The notes: generated by a model not told the origin, from the letters alone. Counted from the stretch's first letter, positions 8,047-17,813 are shown. The stretch: 64,000 bases of DNA from Kytococcus sedentarius DSM 20547 (GCF_000023925.1 NC_013169.1:1674001-1738000); one strand, 5' to 3'. Numbers and translations: made by a program.

Positions 8047-9948
8047 ATGTCTGAAAAGGTGACGATGCCGGAGCTCGGCGAGTCCGTGACCGAGGGCACG
8101 GTGACCCGCTGGCTGAAGGGCGTTGGTGACGAGGTTGCGGTCGACGAGCCGCTGCTCGAGGTCTCCACCGACAAGGTGGACACCGAGATCCCCTCCCCGG
8201 TGGCGGGAGTGCTGCAGGAGATCCTCGCCGAGGAGGACGACACGGTCGAGGTCGGTGGCGACCTGGCCGTCATCGGCGACGACGAGGGTGGCTCGTCCGA
8301 CGACTCGGGTGACTCCGAGGAGGACAGCGAGCCCGCCGAGGACGAGAAGGCCGAGGAGGAGCCCGCGCAGGACGAGGAGTCCGAGGAGCCGGCGCAGGAC
8401 GAGGAGGCCCAGGACGACTCCGCGGACGAGAAGCCGAAGAAGTCCTCCGGTGGTGGCGGCGGCGAGGGCCAGACCGTCACGATGCCGGAGCTCGGCGAGT
8501 CCGTGACCGAGGGCACCGTCACCCGCTGGCTGAAGGAGGAGGGCGACGAGGTCGAGGTCGACGAGCCCCTGCTCGAGGTCTCCACCGACAAGGTCGACAC
8601 CGAGATCCCCTCCCCCTACGCGGGTGTGCTGTCCAAGATCATCGCCGGCGAGGACGAGACCATCGAGGTCGGCGGCGAGCTCGGTGTGATCGGTGGCGAG
8701 GCCGGCGGTGACGACGCGGGCGACTCCGAGGACGAGAAGCCGAAGGAGGAGGAGAAGGCCGAGGAGAAGGCCGCCGACTCCTCCGAGGACGACTCGATGG
8801 AGGCCGGGACCGCCGAGGAGGTGGCCGCCGGCGCCGACCAGGGTGGCGACGCCGACGCGAAGGGCGAGCAGGAGAAGTCCGAGAAGCCCGCCAAGGAAGA
8901 GCCGAAGAAGGAGGAGAAGCCCGCCAAGGACCAGAAGTCCGAGGACAAGGACTCCTCCGGTTCCGACACCTACGTGACCCCCTTGGTGCGCAAGCTGGCC
9001 AAGCAGCACGGCGTGGACCTCTCCAGCCTGGAGGGTTCCGGCGTGGGTGGCCGCATCCGCAAGCAGGACGTGCTGGCCGCTGCCGAGGGCAAGGACTCCG
9101 CAAAGGCCGAGGAGCCCGCCGCCGAGGAGAAGCCCGCTGCGGAGAAGGCGTCCGCCGAGGGCAAGGACTCCGCGAAGTCCGGGTCCAAGGACTCCGGCGC
9201 TCCGGCGAAGTCCTCCGGTGGGGCCCTGGAGGGCCTGCAGGCCAAGCGCGGCACCACCGAGAAGATGAGCCGGCTGCGCAAGGTCATCGCCCAGCGCATG
9301 ATGGAGTCGCTGCAGGTCTCGGCGCAGCTCACCACCGTGGTCGAGGTGGACGTCACCAAGATCGCCCGACTGCGTGACCGCACGAAGAAGGACTTCCAGG
9401 CGCGCGAGGGCGTGAAGCTCTCTTTCCTGCCCTTCTTCGCGCAGGCCGCCATCGAGGCGCTCAAGGAGCACCCGACGGTGAACGCCAGCCTGGAGGGCGA
9501 CGAGATCATCTACCACGCCCAGGAGAACCTGGGTATGGCCGTCGACACCGAGAAGGGCCTGCTGGTCCCGGTCATCAAGGACGCCGGTTCGCTGAACATC
9601 GCCGGCATCGCCCGCAAGATCGACGACCTGGCCACCCGCACCCGCGACAACAAGGTGGGCCCGGACGAGCTGAGCGGCGCGACCTTCACGCTGACCAACA
9701 CCGGTTCGCGCGGGGCGCTGTTCGACACGCCGATCATCAACCAACCGAACGTGGCGATCCTCGGCACCGGTGCCGTGGTGAAGCGTCCGGTCGTGGTGAG
9801 CGACGAGGACGGCCTGGAGACCATCGCCATTCGCTCGATGGTGTACCTGGCCCTGTCCTACGACCACCGCATCGTGGACGGCGCCGACGCCGCGCGCTTC
9901 CTGGGCACCATGAAGGAGCGTCTGGAGAGCGGTCAGTTCGACGTCTGA
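8047..9948 (+). CDS. sucB: 2-oxoacid dehydrogenase E2, two lipoyl domains (SucB/DlaT type)
   Basis: A 633-aa acyltransferase core protein. Two lipoyl domains carry the lipoylated Lys43 and Lys182, each in STDKVDTE. Acidic and Lys-rich linkers flank them. A peripheral-subunit-binding domain spans about residues 309-345 ([14 protein letters not shown]). The catalytic domain ends with SYDHRIVDG, His607 being the active-site base. Actinobacterial proteins of this type are annotated SucB, but in Mycobacterium (DlaT) and Corynebacterium (AceF) they serve pyruvate dehydrogenase; the substrate cannot be settled from sequence. GAGGAGA at 8034-8040 is the ribosome site. Downstream lipB and lipA make its cofactor. 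Confidence 0.93.
   Translation: MSEKVTMPELGESVTEGTVTRWLKGVGDEVAVDEPLLEVSTDKVDTEIPSPVAGVLQEILAEEDDTVEVGGDLAVIGDDEGGSSDDSGDSEEDSEPAEDEKAEEEPAQDEESEEPAQDEEAQDDSADEKPKKSSGGGGGEGQTVTMPELGESVTEGTVTRWLKEEGDEVEVDEPLLEVSTDKVDTEIPSPYAGVLSKIIAGEDETIEVGGELGVIGGEAGGDDAGDSEDEKPKEEEKAEEKAADSSEDDSMEAGTAEEVAAGADQGGDADAKGEQEKSEKPAKEEPKKEEKPAKDQKSEDKDSSGSDTYVTPLVRKLAKQHGVDLSSLEGSGVGGRIRKQDVLAAAEGKDSAKAEEPAAEEKPAAEKASAEGKDSAKSGSKDSGAPAKSSGGALEGLQAKRGTTEKMSRLRKVIAQRMMESLQVSAQLTTVVEVDVTKIARLRDRTKKDFQAREGVKLSFLPFFAQAAIEALKEHPTVNASLEGDEIIYHAQENLGMAVDTEKGLLVPVIKDAGSLNIAGIARKIDDLATRTRDNKVGPDELSGATFTLTNTGSRGALFDTPIINQPNVAILGTGAVVKRPVVVSDEDGLETIAIRSMVYLALSYDHRIVDGADAARFLGTMKERLESGQFDV
8050..8655 (+). repeat. Duplicated lipoyl-domain coding segment in sucB
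   Basis: About 150-180 nt beginning near 8053 recur near 8479 with roughly nine in ten bases identical, including long exact runs around ATGCCGGAGCTCGGCGAGTC. The two lipoyl domains are almost the same protein sequence. This is either a recent duplication or homogenisation by gene conversion. Confidence 0.8.
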
Positions 9949-9982
9949 TCACCGGCACCGCCGCGGCGGTTCCCCCTTGCAC

Positions 9983-10020
9983 CCAGGGGCCCCTCACGTT
10001 CACGCGTGAGGGGCCCCTGG
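9983..10020. terminator. Strong bidirectional hairpin terminator
   Basis: 16-bp perfect stem (CCAGGGGCCCCTCACG at 9983-9998, partner at 10005-10020) with a 6-nt loop between convergent sucB and the pseudokinase gene. Confidence 0.9.
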
Positions 10021-10113
10021 CCGTGTCCCGGGCCCGCCCGATGGGGTGACCCCGCCCGGGCACCGAGGGTCGCCCCGTCACCCCACAGCACCCGCAGCAC
10101 CCACGCCGACCGG

Positions 10114-11439
10114 TCACCCGTCGGTCGGCGCGTCCTCGGCCGCGGAGAGCACCGTCCAGTCCACGAGCCGGCCCGCTCCGGCGCCATCGGCTGCCTCCAG
10201 CACCAGGCGCACGGGCACCGGGTCGCCGTCGGAGCCCTGGGCGACCGATGCGGTGAGCACCAGCCCGGACGTCCCCTTCCCCGGCACCGCCTGTAGGTCC
10301 GACACCCGGTAGCTCGGGAGCTCGACCTCCCCGCCACCGGGGCCGGTGGCACTGTCCCGCTCCCAGGCCGGGCTGCCGGGGACGACTGCCTCGGCCAGCG
10401 CCTCCTCGTCACCCTCGGCCCACGCGGCGGCGCGCGCGTCCAGCAGCGCCTCGACGTCCTCGGCGGCAGGCATCGGCCCTGCGGCCTGCGAGGGGCCCTG
10501 GCCGTCCTCGGTGGCCCCCGGCGAGGGCGGGGGCGATGTGGACGGGGGTGACGAGGACTCCGCGGCCGACGGGATGGCCTGCTCCCCGGCTGCCACGCTC
10601 CCTTCCGCGGCGGGCACCTGCGCCGCCACCGGCTCCGGAGCCGGAGCCGGAGCCGGGCGCCCCGCCCACCAGAGGCTGCCGGTCAGCAGCAGCGCCGCCG
10701 CCCCCACGGCCAGCAACCGCCCGCGCCGACGCCCCGCGCCCTGCAGCCCGCGTCGAGGCGGTTCGGCCGCCGCCGCCCGCAACGACTCCCGGAGGGCCGC
10801 AATCCGCTGGGCGTCCTGGTCCCCTGCGACGTCCTGCCCCTCGCGGTCCCCGGGGCCGTCCACCACGGGCAGGGGGTCGGTGGGCGGTTCCGGCCCCGCC
10901 TCCGGCCCCTCGCCCTCGATCACCTCGCCGGTGGCAACCCCTCCCTCCTCCACGTGTTCGTGCTTGCCCTTGCCCTCGTGTGCGTGCTCGTCCTCGTCCT
11001 CGTCCTCGTCTTGGTGCTCGACGAGTTCCTCGGTGGCACAGACGACGAAGGCCGTCACCGACGGCCGGGCGCCGGGGTTCTCCCGCAGGGACCGCTGCAC
11101 CGCGACCACCACGGCCCCGGGCACCTCCCACTCCACGGACCGCACCACCTGTTCCGTGGTGGCAGCGAACTCGTACGCATCGCTCTGCACGGTGGGGGCG
11201 TCGCCATCGACCACCTCCGGCGGCTCCACCAGCCAGGGGTCCCGCCCGGCCGCGTCGGCCGGGCACAGGCGGAAGCCGCCGTCCGCGGTCCGCTCCACCG
11301 ATGCGGGACTGATGCCCCCGTGGACCGCTCCCCCGCGGTGGAGCCGCGTCAGCTCCGAGCCCACGTCGCGCAGCAGGCGCACCACCTCGCGCGGTTGCGG
11401 CCTCCACCCGTCCTGCAGCAGTTCGTCCAGTCGTGCCAT
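10114..11439 (-). CDS. Membrane-anchored truncated pseudokinase with NTF2-like ectodomain
   Basis: A 441-aa protein in three parts. Residues 1 to about 120 resemble only the C-lobe of a Ser/Thr kinase: [19 protein letters not shown] stands where the catalytic HRD loop should be, but the catalytic Asp is replaced, and the ATP-binding N-lobe is absent. A Glu/Asp/His-rich patch (EDEDEDEH from short CTCGTC repeats) leads to one membrane helix ([19 protein letters not shown]). A Pro/Ala/Ser linker is followed by about 110 extracytoplasmic residues ([20 protein letters not shown]) like NTF2/SnoaL folds. A non-catalytic receptor or scaffold is inferred. It ends at the terminator shared with sucB and is divergent from lipB. 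Confidence 0.7.
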   Translation of the reverse strand: MARLDELLQDGWRPQPREVVRLLRDVGSELTRLHRGGAVHGGISPASVERTADGGFRLCPADAAGRDPWLVEPPEVVDGDAPTVQSDAYEFAATTEQVVRSVEWEVPGAVVVAVQRSLRENPGARPSVTAFVVCATEELVEHQDEDEDEDEHAHEGKGKHEHVEEGGVATGEVIEGEGPEAGPEPPTDPLPVVDGPGDREGQDVAGDQDAQRIAALRESLRAAAAEPPRRGLQGAGRRRGRLLAVGAAALLLTGSLWWAGRPAPAPAPEPVAAQVPAAEGSVAAGEQAIPSAAESSSPPSTSPPPSPGATEDGQGPSQAAGPMPAAEDVEALLDARAAAWAEGDEEALAEAVVPGSPAWERDSATGPGGGEVELPSYRVSDLQAVPGKGTSGLVLTASVAQGSDGDPVPVRLVLEAADGAGAGRLVDWTVLSAAEDAPTDG

Positions 11440-11492
11440 GACCGCAGCCTGACCCAGCAGGCGACCTCCGTGTCGTGCGCCGTCCACAGGCG

Positions 11493-11498
11493 TACCCT
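11493..11498 (+). promoter_or_regulatory. Candidate leaderless -10 for lipB
   Basis: TACCCT with a 7-nt gap to the lipB ATG at 11506; no Shine-Dalgarno in between. Confidence 0.5.
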
Positions 11499-11505
11499 CG
11501 GGGGC

Positions 11506-12210
11506 ATGCGTTGTGAGCACCTGGGACTCGTACCGGACACCGTGGACTACATGGAGGGCTGGGAGCTGCAGAAGCAGGTCCACCAGCAGGTCGCCGACGG
11601 CGGGGAGGACACGGTGCTGCTCTTGGAGCACACCGCGGTCTACACCGCCGGCAAGCGCACCGAGCCGCACGAGCGCCCGCTCGATGGCACCCCCGTGGTC
11701 GACGTCGACCGCGGCGGCAAGATCACCTGGCACGGCCCCGGTCAGCTGACCGGCTACCCCATCGTCCGCCTGGCCGACCCGGTGGACGTGGTGGCCCACG
11801 TGCGGCGGCTGGAGGACGTCCTGATCCGCACGGTGGCCGAGTACGGCATCGAGGCCACCCGGGTGGAGGGGCGCAGTGGTGCGTGGGTGCTGGGTGACCC
11901 GGGCTCCCCGGACCCCGCCGTGCGCCAGGACCGCAAGATCGGCGCCATCGGCATCCGCGTCAGCCGCGACGTCACCATGCACGGCTTCGCCCTGAACGTC
12001 GACTGCACGCTGGGGTGGGCCGACGGCATCGTCCCCTGCGGCATCGCCGATGCGGGGGTGACCACCCTGGCCATCGAGCTCGAGCGCGCCGGGCGGGCCC
12101 CCGTGACGGTCCGGGACGTGCTCCCGGCGGTGGAGCGCCACCTGCACGAGGTGCTGGGCGCCGTCGAGGTGGCACGGACCGCGACCCCCGCCGAGGCCGC
12201 CACCGCCTGA
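11506..12210 (+). CDS. lipB: Lipoyl(octanoyl) transferase
   Basis: A 234-aa enzyme that moves the octanoyl group from acyl-carrier protein to the target Lys of E2 and H proteins, the first step of de novo lipoylation. The signature [16 protein letters not shown] is intact. The catalytic dyad is Lys144 ([10 protein letters not shown]) and Cys178 ([13 protein letters not shown]). Length is typical for actinobacteria. The start follows the family N-terminus and a leaderless -10. It sits between sucB, whose product is a substrate, and lipA, the next enzyme. Confidence 0.95.
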   Translation: MRCEHLGLVPDTVDYMEGWELQKQVHQQVADGGEDTVLLLEHTAVYTAGKRTEPHERPLDGTPVVDVDRGGKITWHGPGQLTGYPIVRLADPVDVVAHVRRLEDVLIRTVAEYGIEATRVEGRSGAWVLGDPGSPDPAVRQDRKIGAIGIRVSRDVTMHGFALNVDCTLGWADGIVPCGIADAGVTTLAIELERAGRAPVTVRDVLPAVERHLHEVLGAVEVARTATPAEAATA

Positions 12211-12246
12211 GCCCCGCCCGCAGACCGGCTCGGCCGGCCCGCGGCG

Positions 12247-12252
12247 TATCCT
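12247..12252 (+). promoter_or_regulatory. Possible -10 upstream of lipA
   Basis: TATCCT about 70 nt before the lipA start. The intervening leader can fold (CCCCG 12273-12277 with CGGGG 12282-12286, and CCGGGC 12263-12268 with GCCCGG 12287-12292, with a bulge), which could be a lipB attenuator or a leader structure. Confidence 0.3.
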
Positions 12253-12322
12253 TGAGCACTGGCCGGGCGCCACCCCGCACGCGGGGGCCCGGGACACCAT
12301 CGTCAACGCAGGGAGTCGTGAA

Positions 12323-13345
12323 GTGACCATCGCCCCCGAGGGTCGCCGTCTGCTGCGCGTCGAGGCGCGCAACGCCGAGACGCCGATCGAGCGCAAGCCC
12401 GAGTGGATCCGGACCACCGCCAAGATGGGACCGGAGTACCGCGAAGTGAACTCGATGGTGAAGGGCCAGGGCCTGCACACCGTGTGCCAGGAGGCCGGCT
12501 GTCCCAACATCTTTGAGTGCTGGGAGGACCGCGAGGCCACCTTCCTCATCGGTGGTGACACCTGCACCCGCCGCTGCGACTTCTGCGACATCGCCACCGG
12601 CAAGCCCCAGGCGCTGGACCCGATGGAGCCGCTGAAGGTCGCGAACTCCGTGGCCCAGATGGGGCTGCGCTACGCCACCGTCACCGGTGTGGCCCGCGAC
12701 GACATGCCCGATGGCGCCGCCACCCTGTACGCCGACACGATCCGCGCCATCCACGAGCGCAACCCGAACACGGGCGTGGAGATCCTGCCGCCGGACTTCG
12801 GTGCCAAGCCCGAACTCGTCCAGAAGGTGTTCGACGCCCGCCCCGAGGTGTTCGCCCACAACTTGGAGACGGTGCCGCGCATCTTCCGCCAGATCCGCCC
12901 GGCCTTCACCTACGAGAAGTCCCTCAAGGTCATCTCCATGGCCAAGGAGGACGGTCTGCTCACGAAGTCGAACCTCATCCTGGGCATGGGCGAGGACGAC
13001 GAGGAGATCCGCCAGGCGATGCGGGACCTGCGCGACGCCGGGTGCGACATCCTGACGATCACGCAGTACCTGCGGCCCTCGAAGCTGCACCACCCCATCG
13101 ACCGGTGGGTGAAGCCCGAGGAGTTCGTCGCCCACAGCGAGTACGGTGAGTCCCTGGGCATGAGCATCATGGCCGGACCGCTGGTGCGCTCTTCCTACCG
13201 TGCGGGACGCCTCTGGGCCCAGACCATGAAGAAGCTGGGCCGCGAGATCCCGGAGCACCTCTCCCACCTGGGTGAGGCCGCCGACGACGGCGCCCGCCAG
13301 GAGGCCCGCACGCTCGTGGAGAAGCGTCTGAGCGCGTCCGCCTGA
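12323..13345 (+). CDS. lipA: Lipoyl synthase (radical SAM)
   Basis: A 340-aa radical-SAM enzyme that inserts two sulfurs into protein-bound octanoyl groups. Both iron-sulfur cluster sets are visible: the auxiliary cluster at Cys55, Cys60 and Cys66 ([13 protein letters not shown]), and the SAM-binding cluster at Cys81, Cys85 and Cys88 (CTRRCDFC). The C-terminal RSSYRAG supplies the conserved Ser of the auxiliary cluster. GTG start with GGGAG 7 nt upstream. Only 47 bp separate it from the DUF4191 gene, with no terminator, so the two are likely cotranscribed. Confidence 0.97.
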   Translation: MTIAPEGRRLLRVEARNAETPIERKPEWIRTTAKMGPEYREVNSMVKGQGLHTVCQEAGCPNIFECWEDREATFLIGGDTCTRRCDFCDIATGKPQALDPMEPLKVANSVAQMGLRYATVTGVARDDMPDGAATLYADTIRAIHERNPNTGVEILPPDFGAKPELVQKVFDARPEVFAHNLETVPRIFRQIRPAFTYEKSLKVISMAKEDGLLTKSNLILGMGEDDEEIRQAMRDLRDAGCDILTITQYLRPSKLHHPIDRWVKPEEFVAHSEYGESLGMSIMAGPLVRSSYRAGRLWAQTMKKLGREIPEHLSHLGEAADDGARQEARTLVEKRLSASA

Positions 13346-13392
13346 CGGCCCCCTCCCCCTCCGAACCCACAGACCGAGGAACCAGTCCCCGC

Positions 13393-14166
13393 ATGGCGAA
13401 GAACAAGACCACCCCCGCCGGCAAGAAGGCGAAGGCCGACAAGCCGAAGCTGACCAGCCGCATGAAGAAGACCCTGTCGCAGATCGGCGAGGTCTACCGC
13501 ATGACGGCCCGGGCGAACCCGAACACCCCGTGGCTGATGCTGGCGGTCTTCCTGGGCGTCATGGTGCTGTTCGGCGTCCTCGGCCTGCTGTTCGACCTCT
13601 TCGTCTACTTCATGGTGCTCGGACTGCCGATCGCCCTGGTGGCGGTGACCTTCACCCTGGGCCGGCTGGCGCAGAAGGCGGCCTACACCCAGGTGGAGGG
13701 CCAGCCCGGTCAGGGTGGCGCCGTGCTGCAGGCCCTCGGTCGCAGCTGGTGGTACGAGCAGGAGCCCGTGGCGGCCGAGATGCCTCGCCGTGCGCGCTCG
13801 ATGCAGGACATGAGCGCCGCCGCCATGGTCTTCCGCGGCGTGAGCCGTCGAGGGGTCCTGCTGGTGGCCGAGGGGCCCAAGAACGCTGCGCAGCGCATGC
13901 TCACCGCGCAGGAGAAACACGTGCACCGCATCGTCGGCCCCGAGGTCCCCGTGGCCACCTACCTGGTGGGCTCCGGTGACGACCGCACGCCGATGAGCCA
14001 GGTCATCCGCGAGGTGAAGAAGCTGCCCAAGCAGATCACGACGGCCGAGGCCGAGGCCGTGCACCGCCGCTTGACGGCAATGGGGGGCCTGAAGCAACAG
14101 GCGGGCCTGCCCAAGGGCATCGACCCACAGCGGATGCGTACCGCCAAGCGCTCCACGATGCGCTGA
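13393..14166 (+). CDS. DUF4191 family membrane protein
   Basis: A 257-aa protein with a basic N-terminus (AKNKTTPAGKKAKADKPK), two adjacent membrane helices (about residues 50-70 and 73-93) and a cytosolic C-terminal domain of about 150 residues containing RSMQDMSAAAMVFRGVSRRGV and HVHRIVGPEVP. This is the DUF4191 family, always close to lipA and glnA in actinobacteria (Rv2219 in M. tuberculosis). Function unknown. GAGGAA at 13376-13381 is the probable ribosome site, 11 nt from ATG, longer than usual. Confidence 0.85.
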   Translation: MAKNKTTPAGKKAKADKPKLTSRMKKTLSQIGEVYRMTARANPNTPWLMLAVFLGVMVLFGVLGLLFDLFVYFMVLGLPIALVAVTFTLGRLAQKAAYTQVEGQPGQGGAVLQALGRSWWYEQEPVAAEMPRRARSMQDMSAAAMVFRGVSRRGVLLVAEGPKNAAQRMLTAQEKHVHRIVGPEVPVATYLVGSGDDRTPMSQVIREVKKLPKQITTAEAEAVHRRLTAMGGLKQQAGLPKGIDPQRMRTAKRSTMR

Positions 14167-14178
14167 GGCGAACCAGCG

Positions 14179-14232
14179 CACGACGAAGGACGCCCTCCCC
14201 GGATCCTCCGGCGGGGGGCGTCCTTCGTCGTG
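14179..14232. terminator. Bidirectional hairpin terminator
   Basis: 17-bp perfect stem (CACGACGAAGGACGCCC, 14179-14195, with 14216-14232) and a 20-nt loop that itself can pair; lies between the convergent DUF4191 and RDD genes. Confidence 0.85.
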
Positions 14233-14299
14233 TCGGGCCGTCGCGGCGGGGTCGGGTCGCGATGCGGGACGGGGGCGCCCCGGGCCGGGGCGGTCCGGC

Positions 14300-14776
14300 T
14301 CAGCGGCCGCGGACGATGGCGGTGCGGCGCGGCCAGTCGTGCATGGCGCGCAGGTCGCGGTCCCAGATCAGCGCGGGGATCGCCAACCCGATGAGCAGGG
14401 AGCGGGAGATCGCATCGAACAGGGTGACCGGCCGGTCGTCCAGACGGATCACCTGCAGGCCCATCACCTTGTGGCCCAGGGTGGAGCCGAGGGTGGCCAC
14501 CAGGACGATGTTCTCGAGCACGAAGATGCCCAGGGTGACCAGTTGTCCGGTCCCGCCGGCCTGGAGGTCACCCCAGGTGGCCGCGGTGATGGCCAGGCAG
14601 GCGAACCAGTCGATGAACAGGGCCACCAGCCGCCGCATCAGCGGGGCGATGGAACCCGGGCCCTGCGCGGGCAAACCGAGGCGCTGCCCCGGGTGGTCCT
14701 GGTCCGGGGGCCGCTGATCCTCCGGCAGTGCCGCACGGGGTCCGCTGAGCCACGAGCCGATCTCACGTCTGTCCAC
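14300..14776 (-). CDS. RDD family membrane protein
   Basis: A 158-aa protein with a polar N-terminal segment (VDRREIGSWLSGPRAALPED) and an RDD domain of three membrane helices: MRRLVALFIDWFACLAITAA with the family Arg and Asp, VTLGIFVLENIVLVATLG, and FDAISRSLLIGLAIPALIW. The conserved GSTLGHKVMGLQVIRLDD lies between helices 2 and 3. The equivalent gene is Rv2219A beside glnA1. Function unknown; a few RDD proteins elsewhere are ion transporters, which is not evidence for this one. The GTG start has TACCCT 6 nt upstream and no Shine-Dalgarno. Confidence 0.82.
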   Translation of the reverse strand: MDRREIGSWLSGPRAALPEDQRPPDQDHPGQRLGLPAQGPGSIAPLMRRLVALFIDWFACLAITAATWGDLQAGGTGQLVTLGIFVLENIVLVATLGSTLGHKVMGLQVIRLDDRPVTLFDAISRSLLIGLAIPALIWDRDLRAMHDWPRRTAIVRGR

Positions 14777-14782
14777 GCGCAC

Positions 14783-14788
14783 AGGGTA
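14783..14788 (-). promoter_or_regulatory. Candidate leaderless -10 for RDD gene
   Basis: TACCCT on the minus strand, 6 nt before the GTG at 14776. Confidence 0.45.
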
Positions 14789-14843
14789 CGGAGGGGCCCG
14801 CGGGCCGCGGCGCGCACCCCATCGAGGAGTCAGGACCCGACAC

Positions 14844-14881
14844 GTAACCAGCCCGTAACACGCAGGTGACGCCTCGGCAAA
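14844..14881 (+). promoter_or_regulatory. GlnR-type operator array upstream of glnA
   Basis: Half-sites repeat every 11 bp: GTAAC (14844-14848), GTAAC (14855-14859), GTGAC (14866-14870) and a poor fourth GCAAA (14877-14881), each separated by 6 nt. This fits the actinomycete GlnR consensus gTnAC-n6-GaAAC in tandem. A -10-like TAGTGT lies at 14892-14897, so the array covers the -35 zone and beyond. GlnR control of glnA by nitrogen is known in Streptomyces and mycobacteria; control here is inferred. Confidence 0.65.
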
Positions 14882-14891
14882 GCCCGATCGA

Positions 14892-14897
14892 TAGTGT
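14892..14897 (+). promoter_or_regulatory. Candidate -10 of glnA
   Basis: TAGTGT, 11 bp after the last GlnR-like half-site, giving a leader of about 70 nt before the GTG at 14972. No good -35, as expected of an activator-dependent promoter. Confidence 0.45.
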
Positions 14898-14971
14898 GGG
14901 GGAGTCTCCTCGTCATCGACGGTCCCGACCACACGATGGCGGCCACATCTCGCTCCCAGGAGGGCACCGAC

Positions 14972-16396
14972 GTGTTCACCAGCCCGCAAGAGGTCATCGA
15001 CTACATCCGCGACGAGGAGGTGGAGTTCCTCGACATCCGCTTCTGCGACCTCCCCGGGGTGATGCAGCACTTCAACGTGCCGGCCTCCACGGTCGACGCC
15101 GAGGCCCTGGCCACCGGCCAGATGTTCGACGGCTCCTCCATCCGCGGCTTCCAGGCCATCCACGAGTCCGACATGAAGCTGCTGCCGGACGTGGCCACCG
15201 CCTACATCGACCCCTTCCGTGACGCCAAGACGCTGGTGATGAACTACTCCATCGTCGACCCCTTCACCGACGAGCCCTACGGCCGTGACCCGCGCACCAT
15301 CGCCAAGCGCGCCGAGGAGTACCTGAAGACCACCGGCATCGCCGACACCGTCTTCATCGGCGCCGAGGCCGAGTTCCACGTGCTCGACGACGTCCGGTTC
15401 GAGACCAAGCCCGGCAGCGCCTTCTACGCCGTGGACGCCGAGGCCGCCGCCTGGAACACCGGCGAGGAGGAGCTCGGGGGCAACCAGGGCTACAAGGTGG
15501 GCACCAAGGGTGGGTACTTCCCGGTCTTCCCGACCGACCACTACACCGACCTGCGCGACCGCATCTGCAAGAACCTCGATGCGGTGGGCCTCGAGGTCGA
15601 GCGCAGCCACCACGAGGTGGGCTCGGCCGGCCAGCAGGAGATCAACTACAAGTTCAACACGCTGCTGCACGCCGGCGACGACATGATGAAGTTCAAGTAC
15701 GTCGTCAAGGGCACCGCGTGGGAGGACGGCCGCTCGGCCACCTTCATGCCCAAGCCGGTGATGGGTGACAACGGGTCGGGCATGCACACCCACCAGAGCC
15801 TGTGGAAGGACGGCGAGCCGCTGTTCCACGACGAGAACGGCTACGCCCAGCTCTCGGACACGGCGCGCTGGTACATCGGTGGCCTGCTCAAGCACGCCCC
15901 GGCCCTGCTGGCCTTCACGAACCCGACCATCAACTCGTTCCGCCGCCTAGTGCCCGGCTACGAGGCCCCGGTGAACCTGGTGTACTCGGCGCGGAACCGC
16001 TCAGCCTGCATCCGCATCCCGATCACCGGCTCGTCCCCCAAGGCCAAGCGCGTGGAGTTCCGCGTGCCGGACCCGTCGTCCAACCCCTACCTGTGCTTCG
16101 CCGCGCAGCTGATGGCCGGCATCGACGGCATCCGCAACCGCATCGAGCCGCCGGAGCCGGTGGACAAGGACCTTTACGAGCTGCCGCCGGAGGAGCAGGA
16201 CGCCATCGCCCAGCTGCCGTTCTCGCTCGACGACGCGCTCCTTGCGCTCGAGGCCGACCACGACTTCCTCACCGAGGGTGACGTGTTCACCGAGGACCTG
16301 ATCGCCGCGTGGGTGGACTACAAGCGGACCCACGAGATCGAGCCGATGCGTCTGCGCCCGAACCCGTACGAGTACGAGCTGTACTTCCACATCTGA
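14972..16396 (+). CDS. glnA: Glutamine synthetase type I
   Basis: A 474-aa GSI subunit that makes glutamine from glutamate, ammonia and ATP as a dodecamer. Visible motifs are [18 protein letters not shown] (latch region), GAEAEFHV (metal site), [11 protein letters not shown] (metal and ATP), [13 protein letters not shown] (glutamate site) and the adenylylation site [10 protein letters not shown] with Tyr402, so it is of the GlnE-regulated type. The GTG at 14972 gives the standard length and has AGGAGG at 14958-14963, 8 nt upstream. It corresponds to glnA1 (Rv2220) in position and sequence. Confidence 0.98.
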   Translation: MFTSPQEVIDYIRDEEVEFLDIRFCDLPGVMQHFNVPASTVDAEALATGQMFDGSSIRGFQAIHESDMKLLPDVATAYIDPFRDAKTLVMNYSIVDPFTDEPYGRDPRTIAKRAEEYLKTTGIADTVFIGAEAEFHVLDDVRFETKPGSAFYAVDAEAAAWNTGEEELGGNQGYKVGTKGGYFPVFPTDHYTDLRDRICKNLDAVGLEVERSHHEVGSAGQQEINYKFNTLLHAGDDMMKFKYVVKGTAWEDGRSATFMPKPVMGDNGSGMHTHQSLWKDGEPLFHDENGYAQLSDTARWYIGGLLKHAPALLAFTNPTINSFRRLVPGYEAPVNLVYSARNRSACIRIPITGSSPKAKRVEFRVPDPSSNPYLCFAAQLMAGIDGIRNRIEPPEPVDKDLYELPPEEQDAIAQLPFSLDDALLALEADHDFLTEGDVFTEDLIAAWVDYKRTHEIEPMRLRPNPYEYELYFHI

Positions 16397-16446
16397 TCCG
16401 GATCCCCTGGGGAACAGCACTTCTCCCCCACGGTGCCGGCATCAGG

Positions 16447-16480
16447 CCGCCCGTTGTCCGCACCCGCGGACAGCAGGCGG
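16447..16480. terminator. Hairpin terminator between glnA and kinase-like gene
   Basis: Inner stem TGTCCGC/GCGGACA (16455-16461 with 16466-16472, loop ACCC) extended by CCGCC/GGCGG (16447-16451 with 16476-16480) across a small internal loop; between convergent genes. Confidence 0.6.
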
Positions 16481-16526
16481 TCGTGCGTCCGGGGTGCGCC
16501 AGCCGGGGTGAGCCCGGCCGGCGCCC

Positions 16527-17813
16527 TCAGACCACCCGCACCAGGCCCTGGGACCGCAGGGAAGCCAGGGCCTCGGCAGTGATCGCCGGAGCGTCGGGGT
16601 GCTCCCCGAAGGCCTCCACCAGCGCCTCCTGCAACTCCCCGAGCGCGCGGGGCTCCGCGAGCCGCTCCCACAGCACCCGTCCCAGCGGGCCCAACTGGGT
16701 GACCTCGGATCCGGTCATCACCACGGCCTGGCCGTCGGTGGTGAGCACCGCGCTGGAGTGGTCCTCCCGCTGGCACCGGGCCGAGGGAGTCAACGCCTCG
16801 ACCTCGCCCGGCTTCACGAGCACCTGGTCCCACGGCGCGCCGCCGACCAGCACGTCGGGCTCGTCGGCAGGCAGCCGTGGGCGGTGGGCCTGGCCCGCCA
16901 CCCAGTCGGCGAGCAACCCCGAGGCCTGCTCGATCTCGGAGTAGACGAGCTCGACCACGCCCACCTCGCGCACCACCTGCGCAAGCCGCGCCAGTCCCCC
17001 GGGCGTGCGGCTGAGCGCCGAGGTCTGCGGCGCGAGGCGGCCCAGCGCCTCGGCGAGGTCCACCTCATCGAGCCGGGGCAGGATGCCCCCGTCCCGGGCG
17101 ACCTCCTCCTCGTTGCGCAGGCGGCGCAGGAGCACCATGCCGGCCAGCACGGCCGACTCCCCGGGCTCTGCCATGCCCAGCTCGTCCGGCCCCACCTGGT
17201 GCTTGAGGTGGCCGCCGGCAGCCGGGTCGGTGACGACCGACAGGGGCTTGGCCAGCGGCTGGATGGTCAGGTCCTCCCCCACGGCCACGCACTCGTCGGT
17301 CAGGTAGCCCCACCCCTGCTGGGCCAGCACCCGGCTGGCCGTGGTCTTGCCCGTCCCCGAGGCGGCCACCAGCGCGACGGCGCGGTCCCCGCCCGCCACG
17401 GTGAGCGCGCCGGCGTGCAACATCAGGGCCTTGCCCACGTGCTCGGCGATCGACGACGAGATGACCCGGGAGGCGAATCGGTACCCGGACTGCTCGTCAG
17501 TGACGGTCAGGATCTGCTCGGGCAGCCGCGCGGGCTCGCCGGTGGCCGGGTGGGTGGCCCGCGCATCCGCTGCGTCAGCGACGCCAGCGGCGTCCACCGA
17601 GCGCGGCGCGGTCTCCCCTGCCGGCAGCAGCCGCACCACCCGAGTCGGCGCGGCCTCCGTGGCACACCGGGCCCAGAGTGCCGGGATGTCGTCCTGCATG
17701 CCCGACGCGTGGTCGACCACGGACCAGACGGTGCTCAGCACCTGCAGGCGGGCGATCTCCCGACCCTCCTCCCCGTCCTGGCCAGCGCGGGGAGCCGCGC
17801 CGGTGGTGGTCAC
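16527..17813 (-). CDS. HPr-kinase-like P-loop protein with C-terminal PqqD-like domain
   Basis: A 428-aa protein. Around residues 130-200 it has an HPrK/SerK-like core: MLHAGALTVAGGDRAVALVA then the Walker A ASGTGKTT with Lys156, and YLTDECVAV, as in HPr serine kinase relatives. The C-terminal 80 residues (VLTTDGQAVVMTGSEVTQLG to the end) look like a PqqD/winged-helix domain, the fold used as a leader-peptide recognition element in RiPP systems. No other PQQ or RiPP gene is nearby. The GTG start overlaps the stop of the upstream peptidase gene as GTGA, which fixes the start and implies translational coupling. The phosphorylated target is unknown. Confidence 0.7.
   Translation of the reverse strand: MTTTGAAPRAGQDGEEGREIARLQVLSTVWSVVDHASGMQDDIPALWARCATEAAPTRVVRLLPAGETAPRSVDAAGVADAADARATHPATGEPARLPEQILTVTDEQSGYRFASRVISSSIAEHVGKALMLHAGALTVAGGDRAVALVAASGTGKTTASRVLAQQGWGYLTDECVAVGEDLTIQPLAKPLSVVTDPAAGGHLKHQVGPDELGMAEPGESAVLAGMVLLRRLRNEEEVARDGGILPRLDEVDLAEALGRLAPQTSALSRTPGGLARLAQVVREVGVVELVYSEIEQASGLLADWVAGQAHRPRLPADEPDVLVGGAPWDQVLVKPGEVEALTPSARCQREDHSSAVLTTDGQAVVMTGSEVTQLGPLGRVLWERLAEPRALGELQEALVEAFGEHPDAPAITAEALASLRSQGLVRVV

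Noticed and set aside
16527-17813. PQQ biosynthesis because of the PqqD-like domain.
   Set aside because: No pqqA, C or E homologue is nearby, and the protein is mainly an HPrK-like P-loop protein.
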